64,000 nucleotides of DNA, taken from assembly GCA_035506155.1 (NCBI GenBank), contig DATJPX010000137.1, positions 9,971-73,970 of the forward strand. Direction: 5' to 3'. Shown in pieces: positions 34,457-43,197 of the stretch (within the stretch, counting starts at the first letter, position 1; every line of letters begins with the position of its first letter). The stretch comes from UBA877 sp035506155 (GTDB lineage: Bacteria; Chloroflexota; Anaerolineae; Anaerolineales; Villigracilaceae). The translations under genes and the position numbers were made by a program. Below the pieces are notes generated by a model. The model ran no database searches. It was not told the origin of the DNA and worked only from the letters and a program-made list of their open reading frames with translations.

Positions 34457-35388
34457 CCGCCTTGATCGAAGCCACCCACCTGCGCAAGACATTCGGCTCG
34501 ACCGTTGCCGTGGATGACCTGTCCATGCACGTCGAAGAGGGCCAGATCTATGGATTGGTCGGCTCGGATGGGGCCGGAAAGACCACCACCATCCGCCTGC
34601 TGGTCGGCGCCCTGCGCCCCGATTCCGGGCAAGCTGCGGTGTGCGGATTTTCCATCGAACGGCAGACGGAACAGGCCCGAACCCATCTTGGCTATCTCTC
34701 CCAGCGCTTCTCGCTCTACGAAGACCTGACCGTCCTGGAAAACATCCGTTTTTTCGCCGAGCTGCGCGGCCTGACCCAGCGCGACTGGCTGCCGCGCAGT
34801 TCGGAGATATTGGATTTCGTCGGCCTGCTGCCTTTCAAGGACAGGCGGGCGGGTCAGCTCTCCGGCGGCATGAAACAGAAACTCGGCCTGGCATCCGCCC
34901 TGGTGACCCGGCCGCGCCTGCTCCTGCTGGACGAACCCACCACGGGAGTCGATCCGGTCACCCGCCAGGATTTCTGGCAACTGCTCATTCGCATCGTCTC
35001 GCAGGAGAAGGTGGGGGTCCTCATCACCACCCCCTACATGGATGAAGCTTCCCGCTGCCAACAGGTGGGCTTCATGCGCCAGGGAAAGATCATCGCCGAG
35101 GGCACGCCCTCCGAACTGCGCACAGGCCTGAACGGCCGCATCTTGGAGGTGCGCGGCCTTTCGCCCGCCGACCTCCGCCCGGTCGCGGAAAAGATGGCCA
35201 GTGTGGAGGACGTCCGGGCCTTTGGCGATAAAGTGCACCTGCGCGTCTCCGCCGGGAAGGCCGGGGCCGTCGCCAAAGCCCTGGAGAAGGCCTTCCCTGC
35301 CCGCCGCGGGACCCGCTTCGAAGCGCGCCCGATCCCGGCCACGCTCGAAGATGTATTTATCGTCTTATCCGGGAATGGGAATTCGTAA
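34453..35388 (+). CDS. ABC transporter ATP-binding protein, first copy
   Basis: A 311-residue ATPase. Walker A is GSDGAGKTTT, the Q-loop region is YLSQRFSLYEDLTV, the signature is LSGGMKQKLGLA and Walker B is LLLLDEPTTGVDP. The extra C-terminal part (about 225-311) resembles the CcmA-type extension. Together with the next gene it corresponds to the two halves of a YbhF-like double ATPase, here encoded as separate proteins. Confidence 0.95.
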   Translation: MTALIEATHLRKTFGSTVAVDDLSMHVEEGQIYGLVGSDGAGKTTTIRLLVGALRPDSGQAAVCGFSIERQTEQARTHLGYLSQRFSLYEDLTVLENIRFFAELRGLTQRDWLPRSSEILDFVGLLPFKDRRAGQLSGGMKQKLGLASALVTRPRLLLLDEPTTGVDPVTRQDFWQLLIRIVSQEKVGVLITTPYMDEASRCQQVGFMRQGKIIAEGTPSELRTGLNGRILEVRGLSPADLRPVAEKMASVEDVRAFGDKVHLRVSAGKAGAVAKALEKAFPARRGTRFEARPIPATLEDVFIVLSGNGNS

Positions 35389-35413
35389 TTCCCCAGCCTT
35401 CGTGGAGTCTCTC

Positions 35414-36325
35414 ATGCCTGAACCTGTCATCCATGTCGATCAGCTCACCCGCCGTTTCGGTGATTTCACTGCGGTCGATCACATCTCCTTCGAGGTCCAG
35501 CCCGGCGAAGTGGTCGGGTACCTCGGCCCGAACGGTTCCGGGAAAACCACCACCATCCGCATGCTGCTGGGGCTGCTCGAGCCAACGGAAGGCCGCGCCA
35601 GCGTGCTCGGATTCGACGCCTTTCGCCAGTCGGAGGAGGTGCGCGCCAGGACCGGATACATGTCGCAGAAGTTCGCTTTGTACGACGACCTGACCGTCTG
35701 GGAAAACCTGACCTTCTACGGCGGCGTCTACGGCATCCGGGACAAAAAACAGATCGAATCCACCCTGGAGCTGGTCGGCCTGACCGGGCATGGGGCGGAA
35801 CTGGGCTCGGCCCTCTCGGCCGGCTGGCGGCAGCGCCTGGCCCTGGCGATCGCCCTGGTCCACCGACCCAGGCTGCTCTTCCTGGACGAACCCACCTCCG
35901 GGGTGGATCCGGCCGCCCGGCGGGTCTTCTGGGACCTGATCTACGCGCTGGCCGCTTCCGGCGTGACAATCTTCGCCACCACCCACTATATGGACGAGGC
36001 CGAGTACTGCGGTCGGGTCGGCATCATGCGCGACGGCAAGCTCCTGGCGATGGATTCTCCCGCAGAGCTCAAGAAGACGGTCATCCCGGGGGATGTCTGG
36101 GAATTGCAGGCCGAGCCTCTTCAATCCGCCCTGGAAGCATGCGGGAAATGCAAGGGCGTCCTGCGGGTCGGCCTGACCGGGGACCATCTACGGGTGATCG
36201 CCGAACGGGGCATGAGCGAAAAAGCGCTCCGGACAGGCATCCAGGGGAACGGGATCTCGATCCACTCGCTCGAACACGGCGAACCGACCCTGGAGGATGT
36301 TTTCCTGTCACTTGCGAAGGGGTGA
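35414..36325 (+). CDS. ABC transporter ATP-binding protein, second copy
   Basis: A 303-residue ATPase. Walker A is GPNGSGKTTTIRMLLG, the Q-loop is YMSQKFALYDDLTV and Walker B is LLFLDEPTSGVDPAARR. The signature motif reads LSAGWRQRLALA, with Ala and Trp in place of the usual Gly-Gly-Met/Gln; this variant is known in YbhF C-terminal halves. It is the last gene of the export operon, followed by a strong terminator. Confidence 0.95.
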   Translation: MPEPVIHVDQLTRRFGDFTAVDHISFEVQPGEVVGYLGPNGSGKTTTIRMLLGLLEPTEGRASVLGFDAFRQSEEVRARTGYMSQKFALYDDLTVWENLTFYGGVYGIRDKKQIESTLELVGLTGHGAELGSALSAGWRQRLALAIALVHRPRLLFLDEPTSGVDPAARRVFWDLIYALAASGVTIFATTHYMDEAEYCGRVGIMRDGKLLAMDSPAELKKTVIPGDVWELQAEPLQSALEACGKCKGVLRVGLTGDHLRVIAERGMSEKALRTGIQGNGISIHSLEHGEPTLEDVFLSLAKG

Positions 36326-36359
36326 CAAATCCACACCGAAAAGGAAACGATGATTAATA

Positions 36360-36392
36360 AATGATCCGGACTTTGGTCGTCCGGATCATTTT
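36360..36392. terminator. Bidirectional terminator between export operon and membrane hydrolase
   Basis: A perfect 12-bp stem AATGATCCGGAC/GTCCGGATCATT (arms 36360-36371 and 36379-36390), 7-base loop, TTTT on the plus strand and an A/T-rich flank on the other. It lies between convergent genes. Confidence 0.9.
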
Positions 36393-36407
36393 CATACCCA
36401 GGTGGAC

Positions 36408-38171
36408 CTAGAAGGCAAACTGGATGGCCGTGCTTGCCACCACGATCCAAGTCACCAGCATGGCGGTCAGGAAGGCGCCCGCGTAGACATGCCCGGTCTT
36501 GCGATTGAAGAAGGTCGTCACGAGGGCGGCGATCGTCATGATCGGCACCAGCTGGAAGGCAACGATCGAATAGAGCGGCACGTTCGGGAAATTGACGTTC
36601 AACAGCGTACCGCCGGCCAGCAGCGGGATGTACTCAGCCAGCAGCAGGGCCACATATCCCAGCACGTACAGCACCCAATTCAACCACATCTCCTTTGCCA
36701 GGCTGAGGTTTGGTCGGCGCAGTTCGCCGAAGACCAGCAGGGCGTCCATGAAGAAGATGAATATGAACGGGATGATGTACGAAAGGGTGATCTGCAGTTG
36801 GAGCGGGGAAAGCAGCTTGACCGCGAAGACCCAGAAGCGGAAGTCGGTCTTGAAGAAATAGTCCGAGAACATCAAGGTGGCGTAGGCGGCAAAGGCAACC
36901 AGGAAAGCCAGCAGGAAGGACTTGCCGATCTTGCGCCAGTTCAGCTTTGCGCCCCAGGTCAGACCGTAATGATCGCCATTCGCCTTCGCCTTCCGGTTGA
37001 GCGCGAAATGCCACAGCAGGAAAAGGGCCACGTCGATCACGCCGATCAACGTCGTCCAGGCAATGATGGTGTTGTTGATGTCTTGCGGGAAGACCCGCGT
37101 CACAGTCCACTTCAGGTCAGCGGGGATATTTATGAAGGGGAAGAACAGGAGCGGAGCAATGGAGACGAACAGGAAGGCAGCCACCCACCAGCCTACTCCG
37201 GCGGCGCCTTTCGATGGGGCCGATGCCTCGACCAGCTCGCTGAAATAATGGGTCTGCAGCAGCAGTTGGCCGACCGGGAAGAGCAGCATGATCATCCCGA
37301 TCAGGGCGATCAGCGTGCCGATCTCCTTCCAGTACCAGATCTGGTTGGAAGGCGGCAGGCCGTTGCCGCCCGTCAGGGTCTGCTGGAACCAGGAGATGGC
37401 ATACCCGATGGCGACGGTAGAGAGATGGTCACCGGGGTGGGTGGTGACCGGCTGGAACCATTCGCGGGCGGTGCCATCGGCGATCGAACCGTAGAGCTTG
37501 CCGGGCACGACCGGGGAGGTGGTCCCGAAGACGGTCTGCAACTTCTGCCCCTGTCCGATGTTCCCCGGGACCGGCGTCAGCCACATCAACTGGGAGAACT
37601 CGTCCCATTTGGAATACACCAGGGCAAAGTTACGCGGGAAGGTCGGCGTGCCATCCGGGGCGCCCAGGGTGCCGGTCGAGGAGCCCTCCAGGACGAGCGA
37701 CTTATAGTCGTTGGGGAAAACCCCTGCCGCAATTCCAACTGCCCAGCCGCCCATGGAGTGGCCCTCCAGGCCGACGTTGTTCTTGTCGACGATGTCGAGG
37801 CTGCGCAGGTAAGCCAGCGCATCCGGGCCGCCGTAACCGTTGGCGAAGGCCGGCGGATCCGAATAGCCGTGTCCGGTCTGGTCAGCCGCCAGGACAACGT
37901 AACCCCGGCGGGCAAATTCGATGGCGAAGCCATCCTGGGTCTCGCGACTGTTGATATACCCATGGATCGCGAGGATACCCGGGGCGGGAGTCTTGGCCGT
38001 GACGCCTTGGGGGATGTAAAGCAGGGCACTCATCTCGGTGCCGTTCGAGCCCATGAAGCGCAAGTCTTTTATTTTCACTTTTCCAAAATCGGTTTGGACC
38101 AGCATTGCCAGCAAGCCCCCAACGAAAATCAGCGCCAACGAAACGATCAGCATTCTAACTGGGTGTTTCAT
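36408..38171 (-). CDS. Alpha/beta hydrolase fused to a C-terminal polytopic membrane domain
   Basis: A 587-residue protein. An N-terminal helix anchors it. Residues 45-270 form an extracytoplasmic alpha/beta hydrolase with oxyanion-region ILAIHGYINSR, a GYVVLAADQTGHGYSD loop, nucleophile GHSMGG (Ser about 146) and His in THPGDHLST. From about residue 290 to the end there are roughly eight transmembrane helices. The ATG at 38171 has AAGGAG at good spacing; a GTG one codon earlier is too close to that site. The hydrolase resembles dienelactone hydrolase or acyl-peptidase types. The membrane part has no family I can name. Substrate may be a lipid or envelope ester; this is a guess. Confidence 0.88.
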   Translation of the reverse strand: MKHPVRMLIVSLALIFVGGLLAMLVQTDFGKVKIKDLRFMGSNGTEMSALLYIPQGVTAKTPAPGILAIHGYINSRETQDGFAIEFARRGYVVLAADQTGHGYSDPPAFANGYGGPDALAYLRSLDIVDKNNVGLEGHSMGGWAVGIAAGVFPNDYKSLVLEGSSTGTLGAPDGTPTFPRNFALVYSKWDEFSQLMWLTPVPGNIGQGQKLQTVFGTTSPVVPGKLYGSIADGTAREWFQPVTTHPGDHLSTVAIGYAISWFQQTLTGGNGLPPSNQIWYWKEIGTLIALIGMIMLLFPVGQLLLQTHYFSELVEASAPSKGAAGVGWWVAAFLFVSIAPLLFFPFINIPADLKWTVTRVFPQDINNTIIAWTTLIGVIDVALFLLWHFALNRKAKANGDHYGLTWGAKLNWRKIGKSFLLAFLVAFAAYATLMFSDYFFKTDFRFWVFAVKLLSPLQLQITLSYIIPFIFIFFMDALLVFGELRRPNLSLAKEMWLNWVLYVLGYVALLLAEYIPLLAGGTLLNVNFPNVPLYSIVAFQLVPIMTIAALVTTFFNRKTGHVYAGAFLTAMLVTWIVVASTAIQFAF

Positions 38172-38310
38172 CACAATCTCCTTTCAAGTCTCCGTCTAGA
38201 TATGTGGAAAAACAGAAAGGCACACTGATGAATGATCAGAAACGGAAGGATCCTCCTTTCCTGCAACCGATCGTTGCAAATAACAAGAGTAGTGTTATCT
38301 TATTAACCCC

Positions 38311-38339
38311 ATTATAAGAACCGGCGATGCGTTTTTCAA
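38311..38339 (-). promoter_or_regulatory. Sigma-70-type promoter of the membrane hydrolase
   Basis: Minus strand TTGAAA (38339-38334), 17 bases, perfect TATAAT (38316-38311). It leaves a leader of about 130 bases that also holds an internal GGAGG far from the start. Confidence 0.75.
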
Positions 38340-38540
38340 GTGCGGCCGCGTAATATCTCTGCATGCATTAAATCCGTCCCGCCATTATCAGAGAGGAAAC
38401 CTTGGGCCCTCGGGCTGCTCACCGCCTGGCTGTGGCACACCCTGGCGGATGGCCTGCCCTACCTTCAACGGCGCCCTACTTGGCATGAGAATCATCAAGG
38501 CGGCCTTTCGGCCGCCTTGAGTAAATATTCAGACCCAATT
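38340..38540. other. Intergenic region with hairpin
   Basis: There is no gene. The only structure is the hairpin at 38495-38520 just after the S41 peptidase gene (minus). Confidence 0.4.
38495..38520 (-). terminator. GC-rich hairpin after the S41 peptidase
   Basis: A perfect 11-bp stem TCAAGGCGGCC/GGCCGCCTTGA with a 4-base loop, 20 bases downstream of the stop. The T-run after it is poor, so it may also be a transcript-stabilising end. Confidence 0.65.
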
Positions 38541-41027
38541 CTAGGGTTGGACAGTGACCGTGTAATTCATTACCTGGTCGCCGGCCGGATAGTCATACGT
38601 GCCATCGTTGAGCGGAACGGTAAAAGTGACCGTCGTCTGGACCTGGTTGGCTCCGGTCGCCCAATCGGTGATCGCCCCGTAGAGGGAGTGACAGGCCTGA
38701 CCGCCCTGTGGGGTGTCGTCGGTCTGGAAATCGCTCGCCGGCACCTCTTGGCCGTCCAGTTTGAAAGTGACTTTCATCTTGCTCAGGTTATCCGTCAGCG
38801 TGGCCTGGTCCTTGGCGCACCAGCCCCAGCTCCAAATCAGGGGTTCCGACTTGGTCAGGCTGATCGTATACGTAAACGTGGCCGGCACTTTCAGGAACGC
38901 GCTGGATGGGTAGGTCTCGTTCGCAGCCGATTCGAGCTGACGCGGGTTGCTGCCCAGGATTTTCTGGAGCTCGCTGGCGCTCATCATCCGCGGACCGGTG
39001 CTGGCAGTCGGGGTCGCGCCGCCGGTGCTGCTGCCAGTCCCAAGGATGGCGTCTTCAGCGGTTTGCAGGACGACGTCCGTCGTCGCAGTGGCATTGGCCA
39101 ACGTGACCGGAACGCGCAGAGTCGGCTGGACGCCCTGTCCCTGCAGGAACAGGCTTCCATCCGCCAGGAGGAAGCGCTGGGTCGGGAATTGCATCGAAAT
39201 GCCATCCGGCATGGCCACCTGGCCGTCGCCCACATCCGCCATGGTCCCACTGGTCGGATCCATGCCAACGACGACCATGCCGGGAACCTTGCTGAAGCTG
39301 TAGGCTTCGTCTTCGCAGGCGCTGGCGCAAGCCGGGCTGACGAGCAGCATCATCTTGTCGAAGCGGTACTGTTCGACATTCGGCAGGAGCAGACCGGGCA
39401 CGCCGTTCTTCTCGAACTTGCCGGTCGTCGGGCTATAGGAATAACCCTGCGGCATGGTCAGCTTCTGGTCGCTCAGGAAGGCTGCCAGGCCGATCGGATT
39501 GCCGCCGCTGTTGTAGCGCAGGTCGATGATGATCCCAGGCACTTTGCTGTTCGTGAACAGGTCCATGGCCCGCTGGAACAAACGGATGGTCAGGTTCAGG
39601 TCGTCGTCGTATGAGTTGACCCGGACGTAGCCGATGCCCGATGGGAGGATGCTGTAATCAACCGGTAGCGTCGGCTGGGTGTCGACGCCGTAATACCGTG
39701 AGGTGCGGGAGAACGAATCCCGCTCGGCGACCGAGGTGAGCTTTACGGTCTTGGGCGCCTCACCGGGATTGGCGAATGTGACGGTCGCATCCGTTCCAAG
39801 CGGGGAGCGCAGCAGATAACGGGCTTGCTGGTAGCGCAAGTCCCAGGCCGAGGACATCGGCAGGGTCCAGGGGACGACCGCGCCGATGGCATCCTTGATC
39901 GGTTTGCCGTTGAATTGGGTCACGACCGCGCCGACCTTCATCCCAGCCAGGTCGGCCGGGCCTTTGCCGAGCACATAAATAACGGCCACACTGCCGTCGT
40001 CGAGCTCACGGATGGCAAAACCGTACCCGCCGGCATTTGCGGTGGTGAAGAGCTGGTCCCCATAATCAGACGAGCTCATTCCGACGTGCCCGTCCTTGAA
40101 AGCCCAGGTGAAGTCGCGCAAAGCCAGCCAGAAGGCATTGGCGTCATTGTTATTCTGGGCCTGCTGGATGCGCGGCTGGATCTGGGCATACAGCTGATCC
40201 CAGTTCGGCTGGATGTCAGGGTAGCCGTTGAAGGCGTAATTGGTTTTGACAAAGTTGAAGAGGTTGTCGAAAGCGGCGGTATACGAATCCTTGGAAAAGT
40301 CCTTGAGGGCAAAATCCTTCGGCTCGTAGAGCGTCATGGTCGGCTGGGCTTGTTTTTCGAAGGCAAAGGGCTTCTGGTCCAGGTCGACGATTGTGTATCC
40401 GGCCGGGATGGATGCTACCGGGTCGTCGGCGGTGAAGAGCTTGCCATCCGCGCCGAAGCCGGTCGGAAATTTCTGGTTCCCATCCGGCGACCAGACCACC
40501 AGCTTGCCGCCGGTGACTTCGTATTGGTTGGTGGCATCGGTCACGACCGAGGTCAGGTAGTTCGGCCAGCCCCAACTCTGGTCATCCCCGACTGCGAAGG
40601 GACCGCCAGCCAGGTTGGGCCAATAGGCCACGGTGAAGATCTGCACACCTTTATCGGTCTTGCTCTGGGGATTCACATCGTTCAAAACGCCCAGCGGGCG
40701 TTCCGGCAGGCTGAGCTGGAAGGTGCCGTTCAAGGTGTTCAGGTCCATCGTCATGTAACCCAACACTTGGGAATCCACCGGAAGAACCCAGTACGGGTCC
40801 CGGACGACGAAACCGTGCATGTCCACCAGGGCAACGGAATTTTCGACGAAGTAGTTTTGAAAGACGAATCCGTTCGTCACGCTGAACTTGCCGGTAATCT
40901 CGTACGGCTCGTTCCCGGAGGCTGTGGCGGGTGTGCTGGTCGTGGCGGCCAATGGCAGGAAAACACACGAGCTCAATAGAACAGCCACAACCGTGAATAA
41001 ACTGAAAATACTGGCGACTTTTTTCAT
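38541..41027 (-). CDS. S41-family (C-terminal processing type) peptidase, lipoprotein
   Basis: An 828-residue protein. The N-terminus is a lipoprotein signal (LLSSC, Cys at residue 21) followed by a Thr/Ala/Pro linker. A beta-rich N-terminal domain (about 40-230) has no assigned family. Then come a helical segment, a PDZ-like module (about 345-410, GYGFAIRELDDGSVAVIYVLGKGPADLAGMKVGAVVTQFNG), and the S41 core with IIIDLRYNSGGNPIGLA and the probable nucleophile Ser in SPACASACEDEAYSF. After the protease is another about 150-residue beta domain with WSWGWC and a final TYDYPAGDQVMNYTVTV. AAGGAG precedes the ATG. It should act at the cell surface on secreted or envelope proteins. Confidence 0.92.
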   Translation of the reverse strand: MKKVASIFSLFTVVAVLLSSCVFLPLAATTSTPATASGNEPYEITGKFSVTNGFVFQNYFVENSVALVDMHGFVVRDPYWVLPVDSQVLGYMTMDLNTLNGTFQLSLPERPLGVLNDVNPQSKTDKGVQIFTVAYWPNLAGGPFAVGDDQSWGWPNYLTSVVTDATNQYEVTGGKLVVWSPDGNQKFPTGFGADGKLFTADDPVASIPAGYTIVDLDQKPFAFEKQAQPTMTLYEPKDFALKDFSKDSYTAAFDNLFNFVKTNYAFNGYPDIQPNWDQLYAQIQPRIQQAQNNNDANAFWLALRDFTWAFKDGHVGMSSSDYGDQLFTTANAGGYGFAIRELDDGSVAVIYVLGKGPADLAGMKVGAVVTQFNGKPIKDAIGAVVPWTLPMSSAWDLRYQQARYLLRSPLGTDATVTFANPGEAPKTVKLTSVAERDSFSRTSRYYGVDTQPTLPVDYSILPSGIGYVRVNSYDDDLNLTIRLFQRAMDLFTNSKVPGIIIDLRYNSGGNPIGLAAFLSDQKLTMPQGYSYSPTTGKFEKNGVPGLLLPNVEQYRFDKMMLLVSPACASACEDEAYSFSKVPGMVVVGMDPTSGTMADVGDGQVAMPDGISMQFPTQRFLLADGSLFLQGQGVQPTLRVPVTLANATATTDVVLQTAEDAILGTGSSTGGATPTASTGPRMMSASELQKILGSNPRQLESAANETYPSSAFLKVPATFTYTISLTKSEPLIWSWGWCAKDQATLTDNLSKMKVTFKLDGQEVPASDFQTDDTPQGGQACHSLYGAITDWATGANQVQTTVTFTVPLNDGTYDYPAGDQVMNYTVTVQP

Positions 41028-41057
41028 ACTCTCTCCTTATCCGACGATTATTGTCCT

Positions 41058-41077
41058 ATTATACTCTGGACTATAAT
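41058..41077. promoter_or_regulatory. Overlapping divergent -10 boxes
   Basis: ATTATA (41058-41063, a TATAAT box for the S41 gene on the minus strand) and TATAAT (41072-41077, plus strand) lie back to back 8 bases apart as an inverted repeat. -35 boxes are poor on both sides. RNA polymerases could not occupy both at once, so the two divergent genes may exclude each other. Confidence 0.5.
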
Positions 41078-41083
41078 TGCTTT

Positions 41084-41407
41084 ATGCAGCCAGGTTTACA
41101 GGCAGAAATCGACCTTGAGTTGGAGAACGCCGGCCGGGCCCGGCTGGCAGGGAACGAGGGAAAAGCGCGCGTCTGCGCCCGCCGGGCGGCCGGACTGGCA
41201 GCCCGGGATTTTTTGGCCCGCCGCGCCGTCCGGGTGAACGGCAGCGCCTACGAGGTGCTCAAAATCCTGGCAGAATTTTCCGGTCTCGCCCCGGCCCTGC
41301 AGACTGCTGCGACGCGTCTGACGATGCGCGTCTCCGAGGAATTTTCCCTGCCCACCGACGTCGATCTCATTGCCGAAGCCCGCAAACTCATTGGAGGATT
41401 GGATTGA
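41084..41407 (+). CDS. Small helical protein, unknown function
   Basis: A 107-residue protein without a family I can name. It is mostly helical and Ala/Arg-rich (ENAGRARLAGNEGKARVCARRAAGLAARDFLARR), somewhat like HEPN-type helical bundles, but without their RxxxxH motif. The ATG at 41084 lies six bases after a TATAAT box, so translation may begin on a leaderless message; the longer frame from 41051 would begin upstream of that promoter. Its stop overlaps the next start by four bases, which links it to the glutaredoxin-like protein. Confidence 0.75.
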   Translation: MQPGLQAEIDLELENAGRARLAGNEGKARVCARRAAGLAARDFLARRAVRVNGSAYEVLKILAEFSGLAPALQTAATRLTMRVSEEFSLPTDVDLIAEARKLIGGLD

Positions 41408-41661
41408 CTGACACCGCCGAAATCATTTTGTATGGCACCGACTGGTGCGGGGGTTCGCGCCGCGTGCGTCTCTTCATGGATCAGCACAACATCCCATATC
41501 ACTGGGTGAATATCGACCAGGATGATGCCGCGGCCCGTTACGTTCAGAGTATCAACAACGGCAATCGCTCCGTCCCGACCATCGTCTGGCCGGATGGTTC
41601 CAAGCTGGTCGAACCATCCAACAGAATTCTGGCTGAAAAACTGGGCGTTCCGGTCGAGTAG
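41404..41661 (+). CDS. Glutaredoxin/mycoredoxin-like protein with monothiol site
   Basis: An 85-residue thioredoxin-fold protein. IILYGTDWCGGSRRVRLFMDQHNIPYHWVNID is the first beta-alpha-beta unit and NRSVPTIVWPDG holds the cis-Pro loop (VPTI). The active site is CGGS instead of CxxC, so it is a one-cysteine enzyme suited to disulfide exchange with low-molecular-weight thiols. The start is TTG at 41404, overlapping the previous stop as TTGA; GGAGG lies six bases before it and no better start exists. Confidence 0.88.
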   Translation: MTDTAEIILYGTDWCGGSRRVRLFMDQHNIPYHWVNIDQDDAAARYVQSINNGNRSVPTIVWPDGSKLVEPSNRILAEKLGVPVE

Positions 41662-41954
41662 GATCGGGCACCCCAACCCGGGGAGGCTCTGTTCGAATCG
41701 GCAGATTAATTCCAGGAGATTAAGCGAGGCCGATCCGGTCTCAGCCTTCGCAGCCAAAAATTGGCGCTGCATTGAACGCTGCAATGGATACAGTAGATAA
41801 TGGTTGTCCGATCTTAACCAGTATCAATATTTTGTCAAGTGAAATCTTTCATTTGACTGAGATTCGTCCGCAAAACGTGGGATTGGGTTGTCGATTTAGG
41901 GTTCGGGAGACAATTGCTAGCGGCCGCTTTCCCACCATCCGGGCCAGCACCTGA
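41662..41954. other. Convergent intergenic region with a dyad
   Basis: There is no gene. It contains a 24-bp near-palindrome (arms GTCAAGTGAAA and TTTCATTTGAC, 41834-41857). As RNA it would form a 10-bp stem with loop AUCU. No T-run follows on either strand, so it could be a regulatory site or a weak terminator. Confidence 0.35.
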
Positions 41955-42752
41955 CTATTGAGACTGAATTTGCCTGGACGCCCCACCGGAGCGGGTATCG
42001 AGCTGATAACCCAAGCTGCGATAGTTGACGATCAATTTTGGCGCGATGGGCTCGTCTTCCAGCTTCCGGCGCAACAAGAAGATGATGTTCTTGATCTGGG
42101 AGCGATGGCGCGGATCATCCTCGCCCCACACCGAATTGCATATCGCTGCGAAGCTCAGGCTTTTGGGGGCGTTTTCCGCCAGGGTCTTCAATATGCTGAA
42201 TTCCTGGGGTGTCAGATAGATCGACCGCCCTCGCAGCGAGACTTCGTGGGATTCGAAATCGATTTTCAAATCGATGCCCGGGAAAAACAGGACCGGGTCG
42301 AGGTCGCCCGCCTTGGACTGACGCAGAACCTTGCGGATGCGCGCGACCAACTCCGGGTTATAGAAAGGCTTGGTAATAAAATCCTGCGCCCCCATTTCCA
42401 GACTCCTGACGGCATCGTCCTGGTTCGCGCTGGCTGTGACGACAATGACCGGGGCGCTAGTCAGCGTACGCAGCTTTTGGTATGTAGCCCAACCGTCGAC
42501 TTCAGGCATCATCAGATCAAGCAAAATCACATGCGGTCGGATTTCCGTTGCCTGAACCAGCGCACTTGAATGGTCCGTGGCGCTTGCCACATCAAATCCC
42601 GCCCCCCGCAAAATGATTTTCAGGAGAGTGACCAAATCCTTGTCATCGTCGATAATCAAGACTCTCGGTCGATCGATTCGCTGCTTGTTGTCCAAATCGG
42701 CGCCGGCCAACGGAACACGATTCGAACCGGTCTCTTGCATTGATCTATCCAT
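41955..42752 (-). CDS. OmpR/PhoB-family response regulator
   Basis: A 265-residue regulator. After a 28-residue polar leader, the receiver domain shows VLIIDDDKDLV, phospho-acceptor Asp in VILLDLMMPEVDGW, Thr in VIVVTASAN and Lys in DFITKPFYNPEL. The C-terminal winged helix (about 165-255) has GRSIYLTPQEFSILKTLAENAPKSLSF, then RSQIKNIIFLLRRKLEDE and VNYRSLGYQL. No kinase gene is adjacent, so it is an orphan regulator in this window. Confidence 0.95.
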   Translation of the reverse strand: MDRSMQETGSNRVPLAGADLDNKQRIDRPRVLIIDDDKDLVTLLKIILRGAGFDVASATDHSSALVQATEIRPHVILLDLMMPEVDGWATYQKLRTLTSAPVIVVTASANQDDAVRSLEMGAQDFITKPFYNPELVARIRKVLRQSKAGDLDPVLFFPGIDLKIDFESHEVSLRGRSIYLTPQEFSILKTLAENAPKSLSFAAICNSVWGEDDPRHRSQIKNIIFLLRRKLEDEPIAPKLIVNYRSLGYQLDTRSGGASRQIQSQ

Positions 42753-42862
42753 TTCCAGACATCCTTCTCGGTCACAAAATAGTCATCAACAAGTAATAAT
42801 GAGAGAAATTATATCTTAATTATCGCAAGACAATGTGCTTCCACCCCTGTCCATTCCGAGAA

Positions 42863-42900
42863 CAAAACAACCCAGACGAGAGAACGTCCGGGTTGTTTTG
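42863..42900 (-). terminator. Terminator of the sigma/DegV operon
   Basis: A 16-bp stem with one mismatch (arms 42863-42878 and 42885-42900, CAAAACAACCC... and ...GGGTTGTTTTG) whose arm on the minus strand ends in GTTTTG. It follows the small membrane protein gene by about 22 bases. Confidence 0.85.
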
Positions 42901-42922
42901 ATTATTCGGTATTTGCAGCTGT

Positions 42923-43195
42923 CTAGCTTGTTGTCGGGCGTTTTTTCCCTGCCAGGGACACCAACGCCCGTCCCAGCATCGCCAGGAGGACAGCCAACGA
43001 AACCAGTCCGGCTATGAGTGCTGCCAGCACATGCCAGTTGGCAACATGGTTGACGATCGTCACACGGTTGCTGTGCTGGATGCGGTTGCCCAACTTATGG
43101 ACGAATTCCCGGCGCGGTGCAATGGGTTTAAACGCTCCGGACAAACGATTCTCCATGGGGGCCTTGATCTGTTGATACAACTTTTCCGTGCTCAT
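42923..43195 (-). CDS. Small single-helix membrane protein, possible anti-sigma factor
   Basis: A 90-residue protein. The N-terminal half is soluble and basic, with PRREFVHKLGNRIQHSNRV, and the C-terminal half has one hydrophobic helix (about 55-80) followed by a short basic tail. It starts two bases after the DegV gene stop, in the same unit as an ECF-type sigma factor. Short proteins with an FV..L segment before one helix often act as membrane anti-sigma factors in this phylum, which makes that role plausible, but no zinc motif or other proof is visible. Confidence 0.7.
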   Translation of the reverse strand: MSTEKLYQQIKAPMENRLSGAFKPIAPRREFVHKLGNRIQHSNRVTIVNHVANWHVLAALIAGLVSLAVLLAMLGRALVSLAGKKRPTTS

Positions 43196-43197
43196 TT

